Notes: a model not told the origin generated them from the letters alone. A DNA stretch of 64,000 bases from Zygnema cylindricum (GCA_037447655.1 JBBHKE010002856.1:718817-782816); one strand, 5' to 3'. Positions 34,783 to 47,309 are shown, counted from the stretch's first letter. A program made the numbers and translations.

Positions 34783-34785
34783 CTC

Positions 34786-36762
34786 CTAGGTGTTTGCTTC
34801 CATAATGGAAGCCATCTCATCATTAATAGCTGTCACCCATCTACCACCTTCCGGACTATTAACTGCATCCGAGTAAGTCTGAGGTTCACTCAAATGTGAC
34901 AGCTTAGTTACCTTGTTGTTCACTTGTCTCTCTTGAAGTCTCTTGCTGCTTCTCCTTCCTCCTTCAAACTCTGATGCTGGAATGGAGGGCAATCTCGCGT
35001 TTCTCCGAACAACTTCGCCTTCTCCCCTATCCGTGAAGTCCATCTCCGGACGTTCATCGTCCATTTCCAGTTTTTCTTCATTTTCTTCCTCGGTGTGAAC
35101 CGGATGTTGTGACTCTAAGAGAGGATCACTCTCGGTCAGTTTTTCCTCTTCCTCTGCAAAGTCAGGCTGAACCGGAGTTCGGTTAGTAGAATCTGAATCT
35201 AATTCACTTTCGGATTCAAATCTAATTCTGACCGGTTTAGTGTACTTAAAGGGATCTATGGATTTTCCTTCGTCCATAACTACCAAGTGTTTCACTAGAA
35301 TTATGTCTTCTTTTCCGAGATCATAAACTCTATACCCTTTTACGTTCTCATCATACCCAAGTAAGTATCCCGGCTTTCCTCTAGCGTCTAACTTCCAATC
35401 AGATTTTTCTGTGTTTAAACTGAACACTTGACTTCCAAACACCTTTAAGTGTGATATGTTAGGTTTTCTCCCGGTCCATCTTTCATAAGGTGTTTGACCT
35501 TTTACAGCTGAGGTAAGGACTCTATTTTTGAGATAGTTAGCACAATTCATAGCTTCTGCCCGAAAACTTTTCCTTATCTTTTTATCCGTCAACATGCTAC
35601 GGGCACTATCACTTAATGTCCGATTTAGTCTCTCGGCTACACCATTTTGTTCCGGGTTCTTTGGGACTTTCTTTTGGTGTTGAACCCCTTCCTCTTTCAA
35701 GTAATCCTCGAACTCATTAGAAGTGAATTCCCCCCCATTATCACTTCTTATTCTCTTTATAGGTGTCTCATGAAGCTTTTCACTCCATGATTTATATTCC
35801 TTAAAATAAGCCGAAGCCTCAGATTTGTTTTTCAAGAAATATACTCGAGAGTATCTAGACCAATCATCAGTGATAGTAAGCATAAATCTTTTCCCTCCAA
35901 CTGATGGCACTTTGGCCGGTCCCCATATGTCAGTGTGAACCAAATCTAAAACCTTTTCACCCTTATATGTTGCGGCTTTTGGAAAAGGCAATCTGTGGGC
36001 CTTTCCTTGAGCACACCCACTACAATCATCCAAAGTCTCATTATCTCCAAAATGTATGCCCTCAACTACACCCGTTTTCTTCATTTCCTTCAACCTATCT
36101 AGATGCACATGTCCCAATCTTTTATGCCACATCATTAAATCACTTACACCAGCATAGTAAACTCCCGTCTTTCCATTACTCAAATTCAGCCTAAACATTC
36201 CTTGGCTACCCTTTTCAGCTGTGAAGTACACTTCATTCTCATAGCTAGCAACAAAGACTCCTTTCTTAGTACTAGTCTCAAAACCCTTATCATCTAAGAC
36301 CGACGTAGAGATAAGATTTTTGTTCAGCTCCGGAATAAAAAGAACATCAGAGAAAGTGACTATAGATGTCTTTCCATCAACTAGTACCTTCAGATCTACT
36401 GATCCCACTAAATTAGTGGTCACTATTCTCCCATCCCCATACTCTATCTCTACAGTAGGGATCTTTCTCATTTTGGTAAACAATGGTTTTTCTCTACACA
36501 TATGCATAGAGGCTCCTGAATCAATGATCCATCCTTCTTCAGGAGCTTCTTTCACTCCACCGAAAGCACACTTTTGCCTCCTTGGAATCTCCGGCTCACC
36601 TTTCACCTCCAACTCCTCGTTGAGGAGAAGTTCTCCATCGTCATCATCGGTATCCTCTCCCACGACTTGTGTTGCAACGAACGCCTTCTTTTTCTTTCCG
36701 GCCGGTTTTCCCATTGATTCCTCTTTCAATCTCAGCTCCGTCAACTTAGTGCACTCTGCCAC
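34786..36762 (-). pseudogene. Element 2 protease and integrase
   Basis: Open over 658 codons. Protease motif IIDSGASMHMC. Integrase with HHCC zinc domain (HKRLGHVH ... CSGCAQGKAHRLPF), then the catalytic D (HTDIWGP), D (IRSDNGGEF) and E (NGVAERLNRTL). A long acidic linker (EEEEKLTESDP, EEENEEKLEMDDE) precedes the RT. It ends at the internal TAG. Confidence 0.88.
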
Positions 36763-37676
36763 GTAGTGTCACGGCTTCTTACAAAAATGGCAAAGCCCCT
36801 TCGGAGCCCAAGATCCAGACCCGTCATGGTTTCCTCTTCCTCTTCCACCAAAGTTCCCATAAGGTTGTTGGAATCCTTACCCCCCCAGTTAGTGCCAGCA
36901 GCCAATGCCTGAACACTTTTTCCTCCTCTCCGAATCTCAATTGTGCTTTCCCGAACCAAAATCATTCCAACAACGGAGTTCCAAATCCATCGATGATCTG
37001 GCAAATCCTGAACCCTGTTAACAATGTTTTCATAATCATCTGGGAATTTCATCAACAAAGTATTCACCTTCTCCTTCTCGGTCTCCCTTTTCCCTGCACT
37101 CTCCAACTCCATAAATAACCCAGCCAAGTCATTACCAAAATCTAACATCTTTCCCCCTTTGTATACATATGCTTAAACCTTTTGATCTGCCAGCTTTTGC
37201 TGCTAAATTGTACCACTCTTGTAAATGTTGACAAGAGCCTCCCACGACTCGTTTGCCTTGTCAACATGAAGGTGAGGTGTAGCCACTGCCTGGGTGAGAC
37301 GCCCGAAAATAAAATAAGTCGCTACGGTATTGTTGAAATCCCAGATTTCACTGTCATTAGCCTCAGTTTTGTGAACATCTGCTATCGGTACCGATCCTGT
37401 AGGCATCGGTGTGAGTTTCTCCTTACCTTGGTCCGACACGATGCTCTCTCCAACATCCTCTGCCACCTCTGCCCCCGTAGATCCTCCTGTGAACCGAGAT
37501 CCTCCAAACCTTGGTGGAACTCCCAATTTTGCGGATGGCCGACGCACACGACCACTCACAATGCCCCAAAGTCTTTTTTCAAACAATGCACCCCTCATCA
37601 TAGTTTCCCAATAAATGAACTCTGTTCCATTGAAAATGGGCACCCTAGAGGGTGGGCCCATAACCTGTAATTCTGT
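36763..37676 (-). pseudogene. Element 2 gag, broken
   Basis: Starts at the ATG inside the primer-binding site (MGPPSRVPIFNGTEFIYWE). Open to a TAG near 37200, with a second stop about 40 bp later, then open again (MLDFGNDLAGL...). A one-base indel in the C run at about 36883-36889 shifts the frame, and a TGA at about 36767 replaces the Gly of the CCHC knuckle (CHFCKKP-stop-HYVAEC). At least four lesions, so gag is not made intact. Confidence 0.8.
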
Positions 37677-38636
37677 GACCTCCATTGGTACACAGAATGT
37701 CCACCTTATGTGAAGCCTCTAGGATAATATATGCACTTTTGACTTTGACAGTGAATAAGTCCCTCCCTGGGATGCATAAACTCTGACCGACTACACCCCT
37801 GTGTAGCGTGGACTCCCCTGAGTCCGCTGCAAAAAGAATCACTGAATTTTCTCACCTGAGCATTAAGTTATGGCTGACCAAAGTTGGTCCATAAATACAG
37901 AAGCTCTCTGGGAGAGAGGCTGAAAAACCCAAAAATATTCTAAGTCCTAAGCTACTTCTATAAGCCTATTACTAAGATACTCGACCAATCATATGACTGT
38001 AAAGTACAAGAAGGTACAGGTACAGCTGTACTTCTTGTACGGCCATAGTACGACATGGCCGATCCGCTGACACGTGTTAGTTTCGGTGCCGTAGTTGCTC
38101 CTCCCGTAATATCTGCTGTCCAACCATATGTTGCCACCTGTCATCCGCCGACAACTGCTCCGCAAACCGCCAAATGTCTTTTCCGCTATTTCGGCTCCAC
38201 TGTGAGTCGTTCGATCATATCTTGACATTTGATTTCATCCGTCGAAAATAAATGTTAATTCGTATATTGCGTGCGGTCCCGATTTCGTGCGGCGCGGTAT
38301 ATTTCAATGCATAAATCGTCCCGTAATTTGTTAAATGAAATGTCCGACGCCGTACGGCTTTAAATCATTATCGCGCCATATACGTGTATCGAATTTCAAG
38401 GCTTACTGGATAAGGCGCACGGATAATTCGTACGGTAATTATCCAGATGTCAACGGATCAATTCTCACAGGGTGCATGAAATATATTTTGCAAAGAAAAC
38501 TACCCTGATTTGTCTGCCCGCCTCCTTTAGCTGCAGCAGGCAGCCATGGCTTTATACAGGTCCTCAGTGACTACGACAAGTATGAGGGCTGCAATAAGTC
38601 CAAAAGAAAGACTACAAAATACCTCGCTTTTCAACA
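37666..38636 (-). repeat. LTR of element 2 (5' LTR in coding sense)
   Basis: 971 bp, same ends as its partner. Confidence 0.9.
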
Positions 38637-40347
38637 CGGACATCCAATTAATAAGGCTTGGAGGCGATCATCCAATGTTATCGTGAGAATGTTTTGGTGG
38701 TCCTCCGAACGTCCAGGTTCGGAAATGAGTCGCTCAAAACTATTTAGGCGCTCTCATTTTCGTTCATTTCCATCTTTCGCTTTTTGTTCTCCTTAGTCGT
38801 AAAATTTCCTCCCTCCTTCACCTTAGACTTAGAAATTTCCTCCACCTATTCTTAAGACTTAGGAATTTCCTCCTGCTTCTCTTTAGACTTAGACAATTCT
38901 TCCTCAAGAAACTTTCGTTCTTTTAAACCTGCATTTTCTGCGCATAGGAGCAACTTGTTAGTGACGACTGTTTTAGTAAGCATGTCTGCAACATTCTCGT
39001 CTGGCATGTAATAGAAGGCCACCGCTTCCGTTGTAGTGTTATCCCTGATAAAGTGGTATCTCATGGAAATGTGTTCCGTCTTAGGATGATTGATAAGATT
39101 CTTAATCAGAGCTATGCAACTCTGACTCTTTGTGTAAATTAGAGTTTTCTTAATTATGTAAATCCGAGTTCGTTAAGGAATCCCCTTAGCCATAGAACCT
39201 CCTTTACTGTGGGTGCTGTCGCCATATATTCTGCCTCCATTGTGGAGAGGGCGACTCTCTTTTGGAGCTTCGAACTCCAGCTCACGCTTCCATCGCCTAT
39301 ATTGCAAAGGTATCCGGTGGTTGATTTCTTGCTGCTTAAGTCCAACCTTAGTCAACATCTGTGAATGCATGAATTTCAATATTTGCGTGCTTTCCGCCAA
39401 GTGTGAGTGTCTAATATATTGTTCCTTTTAAATATTTGAGAACTCTCTTCAGTGCTAACCAATGTTGTTTTCCAGGTCTGTGTAAGAACCTGCTCAGAAT
39501 TTCGACGGTTGTTGCGATATCGAGACGCGTACAATTCAGAGCATAAATGAGTGCTCCCATTGCCTCCCGATACGGTGCTTCTTTGGGGTTATCCTGGTAT
39601 TTTGAGAGCTTCTCGATGAACTTGACTCTTAACGCGAGTTGAGTTGAAACTGCATCTGCATCTTGAAGTCTGAACTTGGTGAGTAACTCCCCAATATATT
39701 TTCTTTGTGATAATTGAATGGTTTTCTCCTCCTTGTTTCTAATAACTTCAATGCCCATAACGTATTTTATCTCTCCCAGATCTTTCATTTCGAATGAGTT
39801 AGATAACATCTTCTTGATCTTTGATATGTCATTGTTTGTGCCTCCCACTATTATCAAGTTGTCTACATAGATAACAATGATAATGTTCAATTCTTTGTGG
39901 TAGTAGACTGAGTGGTCAGATTGAAACTAAGTGAAACCCTCACTTTGAAGTAATTGGTCTATTTTCAAATTCCATGACCTAGGGGATTGCTTCAGTCTAT
40001 AAAGAGCTTTTGACAGTTTGCAAACCATGTTTGGGTCCATGGGATCTTCATCACCTTCAGGTTGTCGCATGTACAGCTTTTTGTCAATCTCGCCGTGGAG
40101 AAAGGCGGTCTTTACGTCCATCTGCTCCACTTCCATCCAATGAGTGGCAACGAGTGCAAAGAGAGCTCGCACGGATGTGAACTTGACGACTGGAGCGAAA
40201 GTCTCTTGGCAATCGATTCCCTCCTATTGTGTATACCCCTTTGCAACTAGTCTCGCCTTATAACGCTCAATTGTGCTGTCCACATTTTGCTTGATCTTGA
40301 TTGTCCACTAACTACCAATTGCTTTTCTTCTTTTTGGCAGGTCATCA

Positions 40348-40503
40348 AGAGTCCATGTGTTGTTCTTCATAATGGAGGCCATCTCTTCGTTTTCTGCTGA
40401 TTTCCACTTGTCACTGTCTTCTCCAAGAGTCCATGTGTAGTTCTTCATAATGGAGGCCATCTCTTCGTTTTCTGCTGATTTCCACTTGTCACTGTCTTCT
40501 CCA
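40348..40503. repeat. 78-bp tandem duplication inside element 3
   Basis: Two head-to-tail copies (40348-40425, 40426-40503), 26 codons each, duplicating DSDKWKSAENEEMASIMKN at the linker to the RT. The frame is preserved. Confidence 0.85.
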
Positions 40504-41210
40504 TAGAATGCCTTTTTGAGGCTTGTGGGCTCAGCGTGAGCCATCCATGCGAACTTACTCCTTGGCCTTTGAGGTATCCAGCCACTCACCAAGTCTCTAG
40601 GGAGGACGTCGTGACCGGCTGCTTCGATCGCTGGTCATAGATGAGAGGTCAATCTCCTTTCCTTTCTTTCTCTGCTTAGCACGTTTGGATTTTTCTGCTG
40701 CTGTCTGTATCACCTCAGTTTCGATTTTTTCAGGCAAAGTGTTGTCCTAATCCTTACTAGCTGGTTGTTCATCCATTGCAGGTAGTTCACGGGTCTTAGG
40801 TGGCAAGGGTGTCTCTTCTCCCTTTCTTTTTCATTTAGCATCCTCTGCAGCCTTGGTGTCACGCTCAATTTCTTCATCACTTGAAAGCCACATTGAGGGT
40901 GAGTTATCAATTCCTTTCGTGTGGCTTCCACTGTCTTCAGTCCGCGACAGTTTCCTGAACTTGACGTTTTTGGTAACGGTGACCGTTTTAGTCTTTTTGT
41001 TTGCAATGGGATAGGCCTTGCATTGATCGTCATATCCGACGAATATCCCCTCAATTGCTTTAGGTGTTAGCTTCTCTCTTCGATTGTTGTGGTTGAAAGC
41101 ATAAGCTCTGCTGCCAAACACTTTGAGATGCGATAAGCTAGGACATTTGCCATGCCATTTTTCGAACGGGGTTGAGTTCTCTAACGCATTCGTTGGACAT
41201 TGGTTGTGCA

Positions 41211-41256
41211 GACTCCTTCTCCCCAAAAGTCTAGACTCCTTCTCCCCAAAAGTCTA
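41211..41256. repeat. 23-bp tandem duplication in element 3 integrase
   Basis: GACTCCTTCTCCCCAAAAGT plus CTA occurs twice in direct succession and breaks the integrase frame. Confidence 0.85.
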
Positions 41257-43242
41257 GGCTGACAGTGTGTGTCGCCATCATGCTCCGTGACATTTCCAAA
41301 TGTGTTCGGTTCATGCGCTCTGCTACACCATTCTGTTGGGGAGTACCTAGTGCTGTCAACTGGTGTTCAATCCCTTCTGAGGTGAGGAACTTCTTAAACT
41401 CGGCGGACAAGTATTCTCCTCCGCTGTCACTCCTTAAGCACTTGATTTTTGTATCGTGTTTTTTCTCAACCATTGCTTTGAATGCTTTGAACTTCTCAAA
41501 CACCTCGCTTTTCTATCGGAGCAGATACATGTGAGTCATCCGAGAGAAGTCATCAATAAAGGTGACCAAGTATCTTCTCCCACAGCATGAGGGCACCCAT
41601 GTTGGGCCCCATACGTTTGAGTGAATTAGTTCGAGCGGGCGAGTAACCCTCGTTCCTCCAGATTTGAGAAATGGAAGACGATGGGATTTCCCCATCTCGC
41701 AACCGTGGCAAGGTTCTTTGGAATCTTTGACTGAGGTAAGATTTATTCCGTTAGCCATGTTGCTTGCGATTAGTTTCTTCATTCCGTCGGTATGGAGATG
41801 GCCGAGTCGCCTGTGCCAGAGGAGTTGGTTGTAGGAGTTGGTTGTGTGTTGGCTGTATAGGCTTGTCAATCTTATCTTTGTCGATTGTAGCTTCTTTTCT
41901 AGCATCATTTTCTTTGATCTCGTGTTTCTCTTTGGTGTTCTCTCCTTGTGATGGAAGAACAGCCTGGGCTGCGAGAGCTAGGGACCGAGGCTTCAGACTA
42001 CACTTCAGCCGATATGTGTGATCCGCCATTCTCATCCCTTCTGCGATGGTAAGTCCGTTTCTCACCAGCTTTATCTTTCCTTCTTTCTGCCAGATCGGGA
42101 TGATTCCGTTTTCTTCAGCTTGGGGAATAGAGTAGAGGTTACGTTTAAAGCTTGGAACATAGAGCACATTTTTGATTGTGCGGGAAACCAATCTGCCATC
42201 TACTAACGCCTTGATATAAATGTCTCCCTTTCTTGTGCAGAGTGACGTGTGATTGTCTCCCATGTATATGCGGGAGGGAGAAGTCTCCTTCAAGTTGGAG
42301 AACCACTCTCGGCGGTAGCACATGTGTTTGGACGCCTCGGTGTCCACCATCCAATCGTTGTTATTGATCGAGAGGGTGGACGCCATCATGGCTTGCGATT
42401 GAACAATCTCCTTCCCTTTTCCTTTCCCCTTTTTTAGCTTCGATTCGCCAACCTTGTTGTGTTGCTTGTCATAAGTGTATTTTCGACAAACAGAGATGAA
42501 GTGTCCGGGCTTGTCGCGGTAGAAACACTTTTTGTCTTTCTTGTCTGGATTTTGACTCTTTCGTTTGTCTCTCTCTTTGTGGGGAAATCTCCCCTTTCTA
42601 GATGCGAACGCGGAGCTCTCTCCATTGAGCTCACGATTGGACATAATTTGAGTGTTGAACTCATCTTTCAAGAGAGCTACGACAACCTCATTCTATTTCC
42701 AAGTCGTGGGGTCTGATCGATCAAGCCACGTGAGTATGGGTTTGTACTCAACGGGCAGGGACAGCATAAGGAGTGTGGTCTTGGTGTCCATGGGAAGAAT
42801 GAAACCAACAGCGTCGCCTTCGGCCAAAAGGTTGGCGTAATGTGAGGTGTAAGCCTCCATCGATGTGCCGTCTTGGTAGATAGTGGTCATGAGTGATTTG
42901 CCAAGCTTGATTCGTGCAGTCATTCTTGAAAGCTTGTGAGTCGTCGCGAGTGACTCCCAAATTTCCGCAAAAGATTTGCACCGAGTGACGTTACAAAGCT
43001 GGTTATCGGCTAGACCTCTGATCAAAGTGTTCTTTGCTTTGATCTCTTTTGTATCCCATTCCGCCATTGATTTCTTCTCATCAGCTTTGATGTCGTTTGC
43101 GTCTGCAAGAACAGGACGCAGCTCCGTTCGGGTAACGATACCCAAACAGCCTCTCTCCTCAAGGGCTGCTTCAGCCCGACATCTCTACAGTTGGTAATTT
43201 GTGCCTTCGAACTTATCGAGGTTGGAATGGGGGCCCGTAACC

Positions 43243-43795
43243 TGAAAACCTGAATCTGCCATTTCGGGTAACCAATAAGAGACTTGGGACTACGGATGTC
43301 TAATCCAGCGGAGGAAACTCAAGTCCAAACTCAGATTCGTCACGAAGTGGAGAATTAGACAAGATAGGAGAGAGAGAGAGGAATAGGCATTCACATGTAA
43401 ACAAGATAGGTGGAGGCTTTTAGAAATCCATTAAAGAAAGTAGGAAGAATACAGAATGTAAATCCGGACAGTTTTGTCCCTATCAATAAAGCCTTGTCTT
43501 GATCTTGCCTCTGTGAATGATGATCTACATTTGCGAAAAACATACTACTTAACTCTAACAGCAAGAAAAGAATCTAAGTGGCAGTCCAATGACAAAGCGC
43601 CACGTGCTTAATCTGACATCCTACAATAATGCGCCTACAATAATACACCTGCAGAGGCGCTGACACACATACCTACCCAAAATAGTGTAACCTAAATATC
43701 GCTGGTCAAAGTAGGTACGATCCGATTTCGCGTGAGGCCGAAATCGGTTAAGTGTTGAATCGGAATAATTGGCTAGAGTCCCACGAAAAACAACA
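43243..43795 (-). repeat. LTR of element 3 (5' LTR in coding sense)
   Basis: 553 bp, begins TGAAAACCTG and ends ACAACA. The primer-binding site adjoins at 43230-43242. Confidence 0.85.
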
Positions 43796-43800
43796 GTCAC

Positions 43801-44350
43801 GACATGCACCGAGACCTAGACAACGTCATACCATTTGATTTGGAGATTTTTGGGACTTTGGACTCTTCCTCAAAAAGATGTCAACATTGTTAGGGGGTCG
43901 ATTGTCATCCGACATAGCACAGTGGTGAATGATGGTAAAAGATTTAGAGATTTATCTCCGAGCCTCAAAGATCGAGAGATTTACCTCGGAGCCTCAAAGA
44001 TTGAGAGATTTACCTCCAAGCCTCAAAGATCGAGAGATTTACCTCCGAGCCTCAAAGATCGAGAGTTTTACGTCCGAGCCTTGAAGATCGAGAGATTTAC
44101 CTCCGAGCCACCTGACGCATATTCATGATATTCGAAATTCTTACCTTTGATGTGGAAATGTTTTAGATTTTGGTTTGAATGTCTATTCTCTCTTGGACTC
44201 AATGTAAAGAGTAATTTTTAGTGTTCTTATACTGTGGTATTTCTTTTTCACTATGTTTTTCACTTTGTTTTTCGAACTTTTATTTTCAGGCTTTTAGTGT
44301 TGCTTAGCTTTTGTAGTGTTCTTAGTCCTTTTGGGATTTTAATCCCTTAC
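43801..44350. repeat. Dispersed repeat R, copy 3, right part
   Basis: Continues R after element 3: the stretch that would encode FALEIFGT-DSS in copies 1 and 2 is recognisable near 43832-43870. A 29-bp minisatellite then replaces part of R, and the tail (CTTTTAGTGTTG...TTCTTAGTCCT, 44290-44330) matches R ends at 50290 and 57465. Confidence 0.65.
43946..44119 (+). repeat. 29-bp minisatellite, about six units
   Basis: Units start at 43946, 43975, 44004, 44033, 44062 and 44091 with consensus AGAGATTTACCTCCGAGCCT plus CAAAGATCG. Unit 5 is diverged and unit 6 partial. Absent from R copies 1 and 2, so it arose in copy 3. Confidence 0.9.
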
Positions 44351-45414
44351 CTTCAGTCATGTTGTGTATGTTGATGGTTTACACATAGCCTTTTTTTAAT
44401 ATCAAAGTCCTCTCCTTCAGAATGCTTCCGATAGGAAGTACAAATATGTACATATTTGTACAAACGTGGTACAATTGTGCCTCAAAATGCTATTGACTAC
44501 CTGTTGACTTCTGGATACAAACTAGTTTTCCGCATGGACGGCTAATATTTCATCACAAGATTTATCGGCTTCTCAGGTGAAATCATCGAATCCGTGGAAC
44601 TGAAAAAACAAATAAGTCTCTCCTGTGATGAATTCCTATGATGAATTATTAGTTATTAGTTTCTATGCTCTTGTTGTAGCGAACTTCATTCTCAGGGGAG
44701 ACAATTCATCACATTGGACCGGATTGAAATGTAAAATTTTAATGTCACAGGAAACCAGCTTGTTACTTCATTTGTCCATATTCGATTTAATCCATATTTT
44801 TTTTATCCATTTATACATGTCAATCCAGTATGTTTCTTTTGCTTTTTTTTTGTTCACTTTTCGAGGTTCTTAGTGTATCCTGAAACTGGGAGTATTTCAA
44901 GTCTTCCACAAACACAATTAAAATATTAGTTCAAATGTGCAGAGAAAATTGGAAACAACATATGGTAAACCCATAATAAACGACTAATAAATACATTACA
45001 ATTCTCATGTAGTATATAAGCATCTATATATACCGTTTCCGATTACTGACTCTACAACATGAGATCCAAACAACATAAAAACATGCAAAAATGGAGGGAC
45101 CATTCATTTCCAGATTACGACAAAAGAAAAAAAGTTGTATGTTAAATAAACTCCAAATTGCGACCAAAATCTTATCCGTTGATTTGATTTTCAATACCAC
45201 CAATGGTTACAAAGAGCTACCAATGTACATTTTACACAAATTCTGAATCATTATCATAAGAAAAGGAATCCCTTAGACATTTACGGACTCCTCTGAGAAC
45301 TACATAAACAAATCCTAAAAAATAAAAATAAAAGCCTCGTCACCTTTTTGTTTTTAAAACAAAACTAAAAACTCCTTTATAGCGGAAATCTAAGGAAAAC
45401 TTAAAAAATCCACT

Positions 45415-47012
45415 CTAAAGAGCACCGACGGCCTTGAGTCCCAAAACTGCTCCAACTCCAACCGCGTGTCCAATGGTTCCGTACGCCAAAACATCAGTAG
45501 CGGTAAATCCGGCGGGATCTCCGGTCTGGAGTCCAGTCTCTCTCTCGCTGAGCTTGAGGCCGGCACTTGCGGCACGGTTTGCGGTAGGAGCGAGTCCAAA
45601 TCGGGCAGCAAGGAGGAAAAGAGTGGTAGATCCGACCACGATCTGGACAAAATAAGAAAGACAAAACAGGAAATTAGTGATGGTTCAGAGAAACGTGAAA
45701 ATGAGAGAGACAAGGAAAGAGTTGTGAAAGGTGTAAATTGAAGGTTAAGATGTCTACTAATGCAAGAAAGAGTTAGGTAGAAAATTCGTACTGGATACCC
45801 AATAGACATTTAGAACTTTAGAAAACTAATAGAAGAATAAAGTTCGGACAAAAAATATCATTTGAGAACTTTAGACAATGTTGAAGCGGAGACCTAATGA
45901 TCATTAATGATAATTCCTCCTCCCTAGACGACTAAATAAGAATGCGGCTCCTGGAGTACACATTGATCAAAAATATAAAACCTGCTCGAATGTAATTTCC
46001 ATCCAAAAAACATCAAAAAAAAAACTGACAAAAAACTGACAAAAAACCTAAAAAAAAAGACAGCTGAAGAATTTGCAACTGAAGCTATCAATCTCGTCCG
46101 CCCGATTAAGTAGTGTGACCTCAGCTACCAGACACAATCGAGAAAGGAAAAAAATTCGTAAAGAAAACGACAAAAATGCAAATAACGACAAAATAAGCAG
46201 GACAAAGAGCATTGCCTTGAAAAAGATAATGCTCAAAGCACAATTAGTAAATTGAACAGCTTCATACTAAATGCTATATACTCACCACATTGGTGGATGA
46301 TCCGATGAAGTCACATCTTGCTCCAAGGGCTCCCTTTCCCTTCACTGGTCGGGAAGCAAGGAGCACCTGCAGTATAAACCACAACTTTTTAGGGTTAAGG
46401 TACAGAAACTCCAGAACACAAACGACAAACAAAAAAAAAAAAGTAAAACAGTAAACAAAAATAGGAACAAAAACAGGAAACAAGAAACAAAAAACAAACA
46501 ATAAACTCGGCAATATATCATGTCAGTGTAAATAGTCTAAATTGTTTTTTAAGCAAAAGTTGAACAAAAAGAGAATTTAGCAAAAAAAAAAAAAAAAAGT
46601 AGTAAATGACACTCCCAAAAAAATTGTTGATGCCGACCTTGACTACTTCATAGGCTGGCTTTTGTAAGCAATACATACATATAAATATCAGTGGTAAAAA
46701 AATTCCGAGCAAGTTTCAGGGAATCAACAAAAGTGAATTTTAGTAAGACTTTCCAAAGTACGTTTTTGAATTTCAATATCTTTCTTCAAAATAATATTCA
46801 TAGTCGATAAACAAGTAAAAGCTATACGTTCTAATATAAATATGTCATTTAAATAAGCTAACACAGAAACAGACTAACCAAATTAGCTGGAAAACATAAA
46901 GAAACTAAGGATTTACCTGTGGTCGGGCAACAGGGGCAGCCCTGAGGCCATTGAACTGCGCTGGGGCAGCCAAGGAGGAAGAAAGAGCAGCGGTGGTAGC
47001 TACGGCAGCCAT
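45415..47012 (-). CDS. psaK: Photosystem I subunit PsaK, copy 1 (3 exons)
   Basis: Exons 46917-47012, 46286-46366 and 45415-45642 (TAG) join in frame, both introns phase 0 with GT-AG borders; 134 residues. Exon 1 is a chloroplast transit peptide ([20 protein letters not shown]). Exon 2 ends it and starts the mature protein ([10 protein letters not shown]). Exon 3 has the first membrane span ([15 protein letters not shown]), the stromal loop ([19 protein letters not shown]) and the second span ([19 protein letters not shown]). PsaK is a two-helix subunit at the edge of photosystem I in the thylakoid, near the LHCI belt, with a role in antenna binding. Length and motifs match the plant and green-algal family. 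The ORF is intact and nearly identical to copy 2. Confidence 0.96.
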
Positions 47013-47133
47013 GGATTCAGAAAGGAAGGAAAGAAAAAGGAGAAGAAAGTATTGCAAGTTCTGCAGATTAATTTGTTTGGGAGTGTGTAAGTTTGATGAT
47101 TTGGTAACTTTCAGCAGAGGCTGTCTCGTCTGG

Positions 47134-47142
47134 TATTTTTAA
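47134..47142 (-). promoter_or_regulatory. Possible TATA box of psaK copy 1
   Basis: TTAAAAATA on the coding strand, 122-130 bp upstream of the ATG, conserved in copy 2 although neighbouring bases differ. Confidence 0.4.
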
Positions 47143-47309
47143 CTTTGGTAGACTTTAAGTTAACGGCCGGTAAGTTCTGCAAACGGTGAAATCGGACGGC
47201 CAGAAAGTACGGACGACGGAAAAGGAGGAAAAGCAGGAAGAGGAAGGAACGCAGCAGAGTGCGGCCATTGGCGAACTGTGATGCTGCGGATAGGGTGGGA
47301 TCTTATTCG

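Larger units (their letters stand above)
32317..38636 (-). mobile_element. Ty1/copia LTR retrotransposon 2, nested in element 3
   Basis: 6320 bp, coding strand minus. LTRs of 971 bp at 32317-33287 and 37666-38636 begin TGTAATTCTG and end TTTTCAACA, with perfect 5-bp duplication CGGAC at 32312-32316 and 38637-38641. The LTRs differ at roughly 3 percent of sites by eye. The primer-binding site GGTTATGGGCCCA lies next to 37666. It is the best preserved element here: pol is open apart from one stop, gag has several breaks. Confidence 0.93.
38642..43242 (-). pseudogene. Gag-pol of element 3, broken
   Basis: Coding order: gag (42693-43145; ELRPVLADANDIK, WESLATTHKLSRMT); CCHC knuckle at about 42490-42530 reading CFYRDKPGHFISVC, its second Cys replaced by Arg; protease WMVDTEASKHM at about 42320-42350, with Glu where the active-site Gly is expected; integrase (41231-41908; HRRLGHLHTDG, CHGCEMGKSHRLPF, RSDSGGEYLS, NGVAERMNRTHLE); reverse transcriptase (39411-40592; QMDVKTAFLHGEI, IYVDNLIIVGG with Asn for the second Asp of YVDD); RNase H (38852-39345; STMEAEYMA). 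Several stops and frameshifts separate these, plus 78-bp and 23-bp tandem duplications. Inactive. Confidence 0.85.
31345..43795 (-). mobile_element. Ty1/copia LTR retrotransposon 3, split by element 2
   Basis: Older copia element on the minus strand with LTRs 31345-31900 and 43243-43795, ending CGAAAAACAACA. The target duplication is TTCAC (31340-31344) against GTCAC (43796-43800), one mismatch. The left LTR has lost its TG (now TA). Without the 6.3-kb element 2 inserted in its 3' untranslated part, it is about 6.1 kb. Its primer-binding site (next to 43243) reads GGTTACGGGCCC, a one-base variant of that in elements 1 and 2. Its proteins are a different copia lineage from those of 1 and 2. 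Confidence 0.88.

Noticed and set aside
43946-44119. CRISPR-like array
   Set aside because: The 29-bp units are directly contiguous with no spacers, and the DNA is eukaryotic nuclear.
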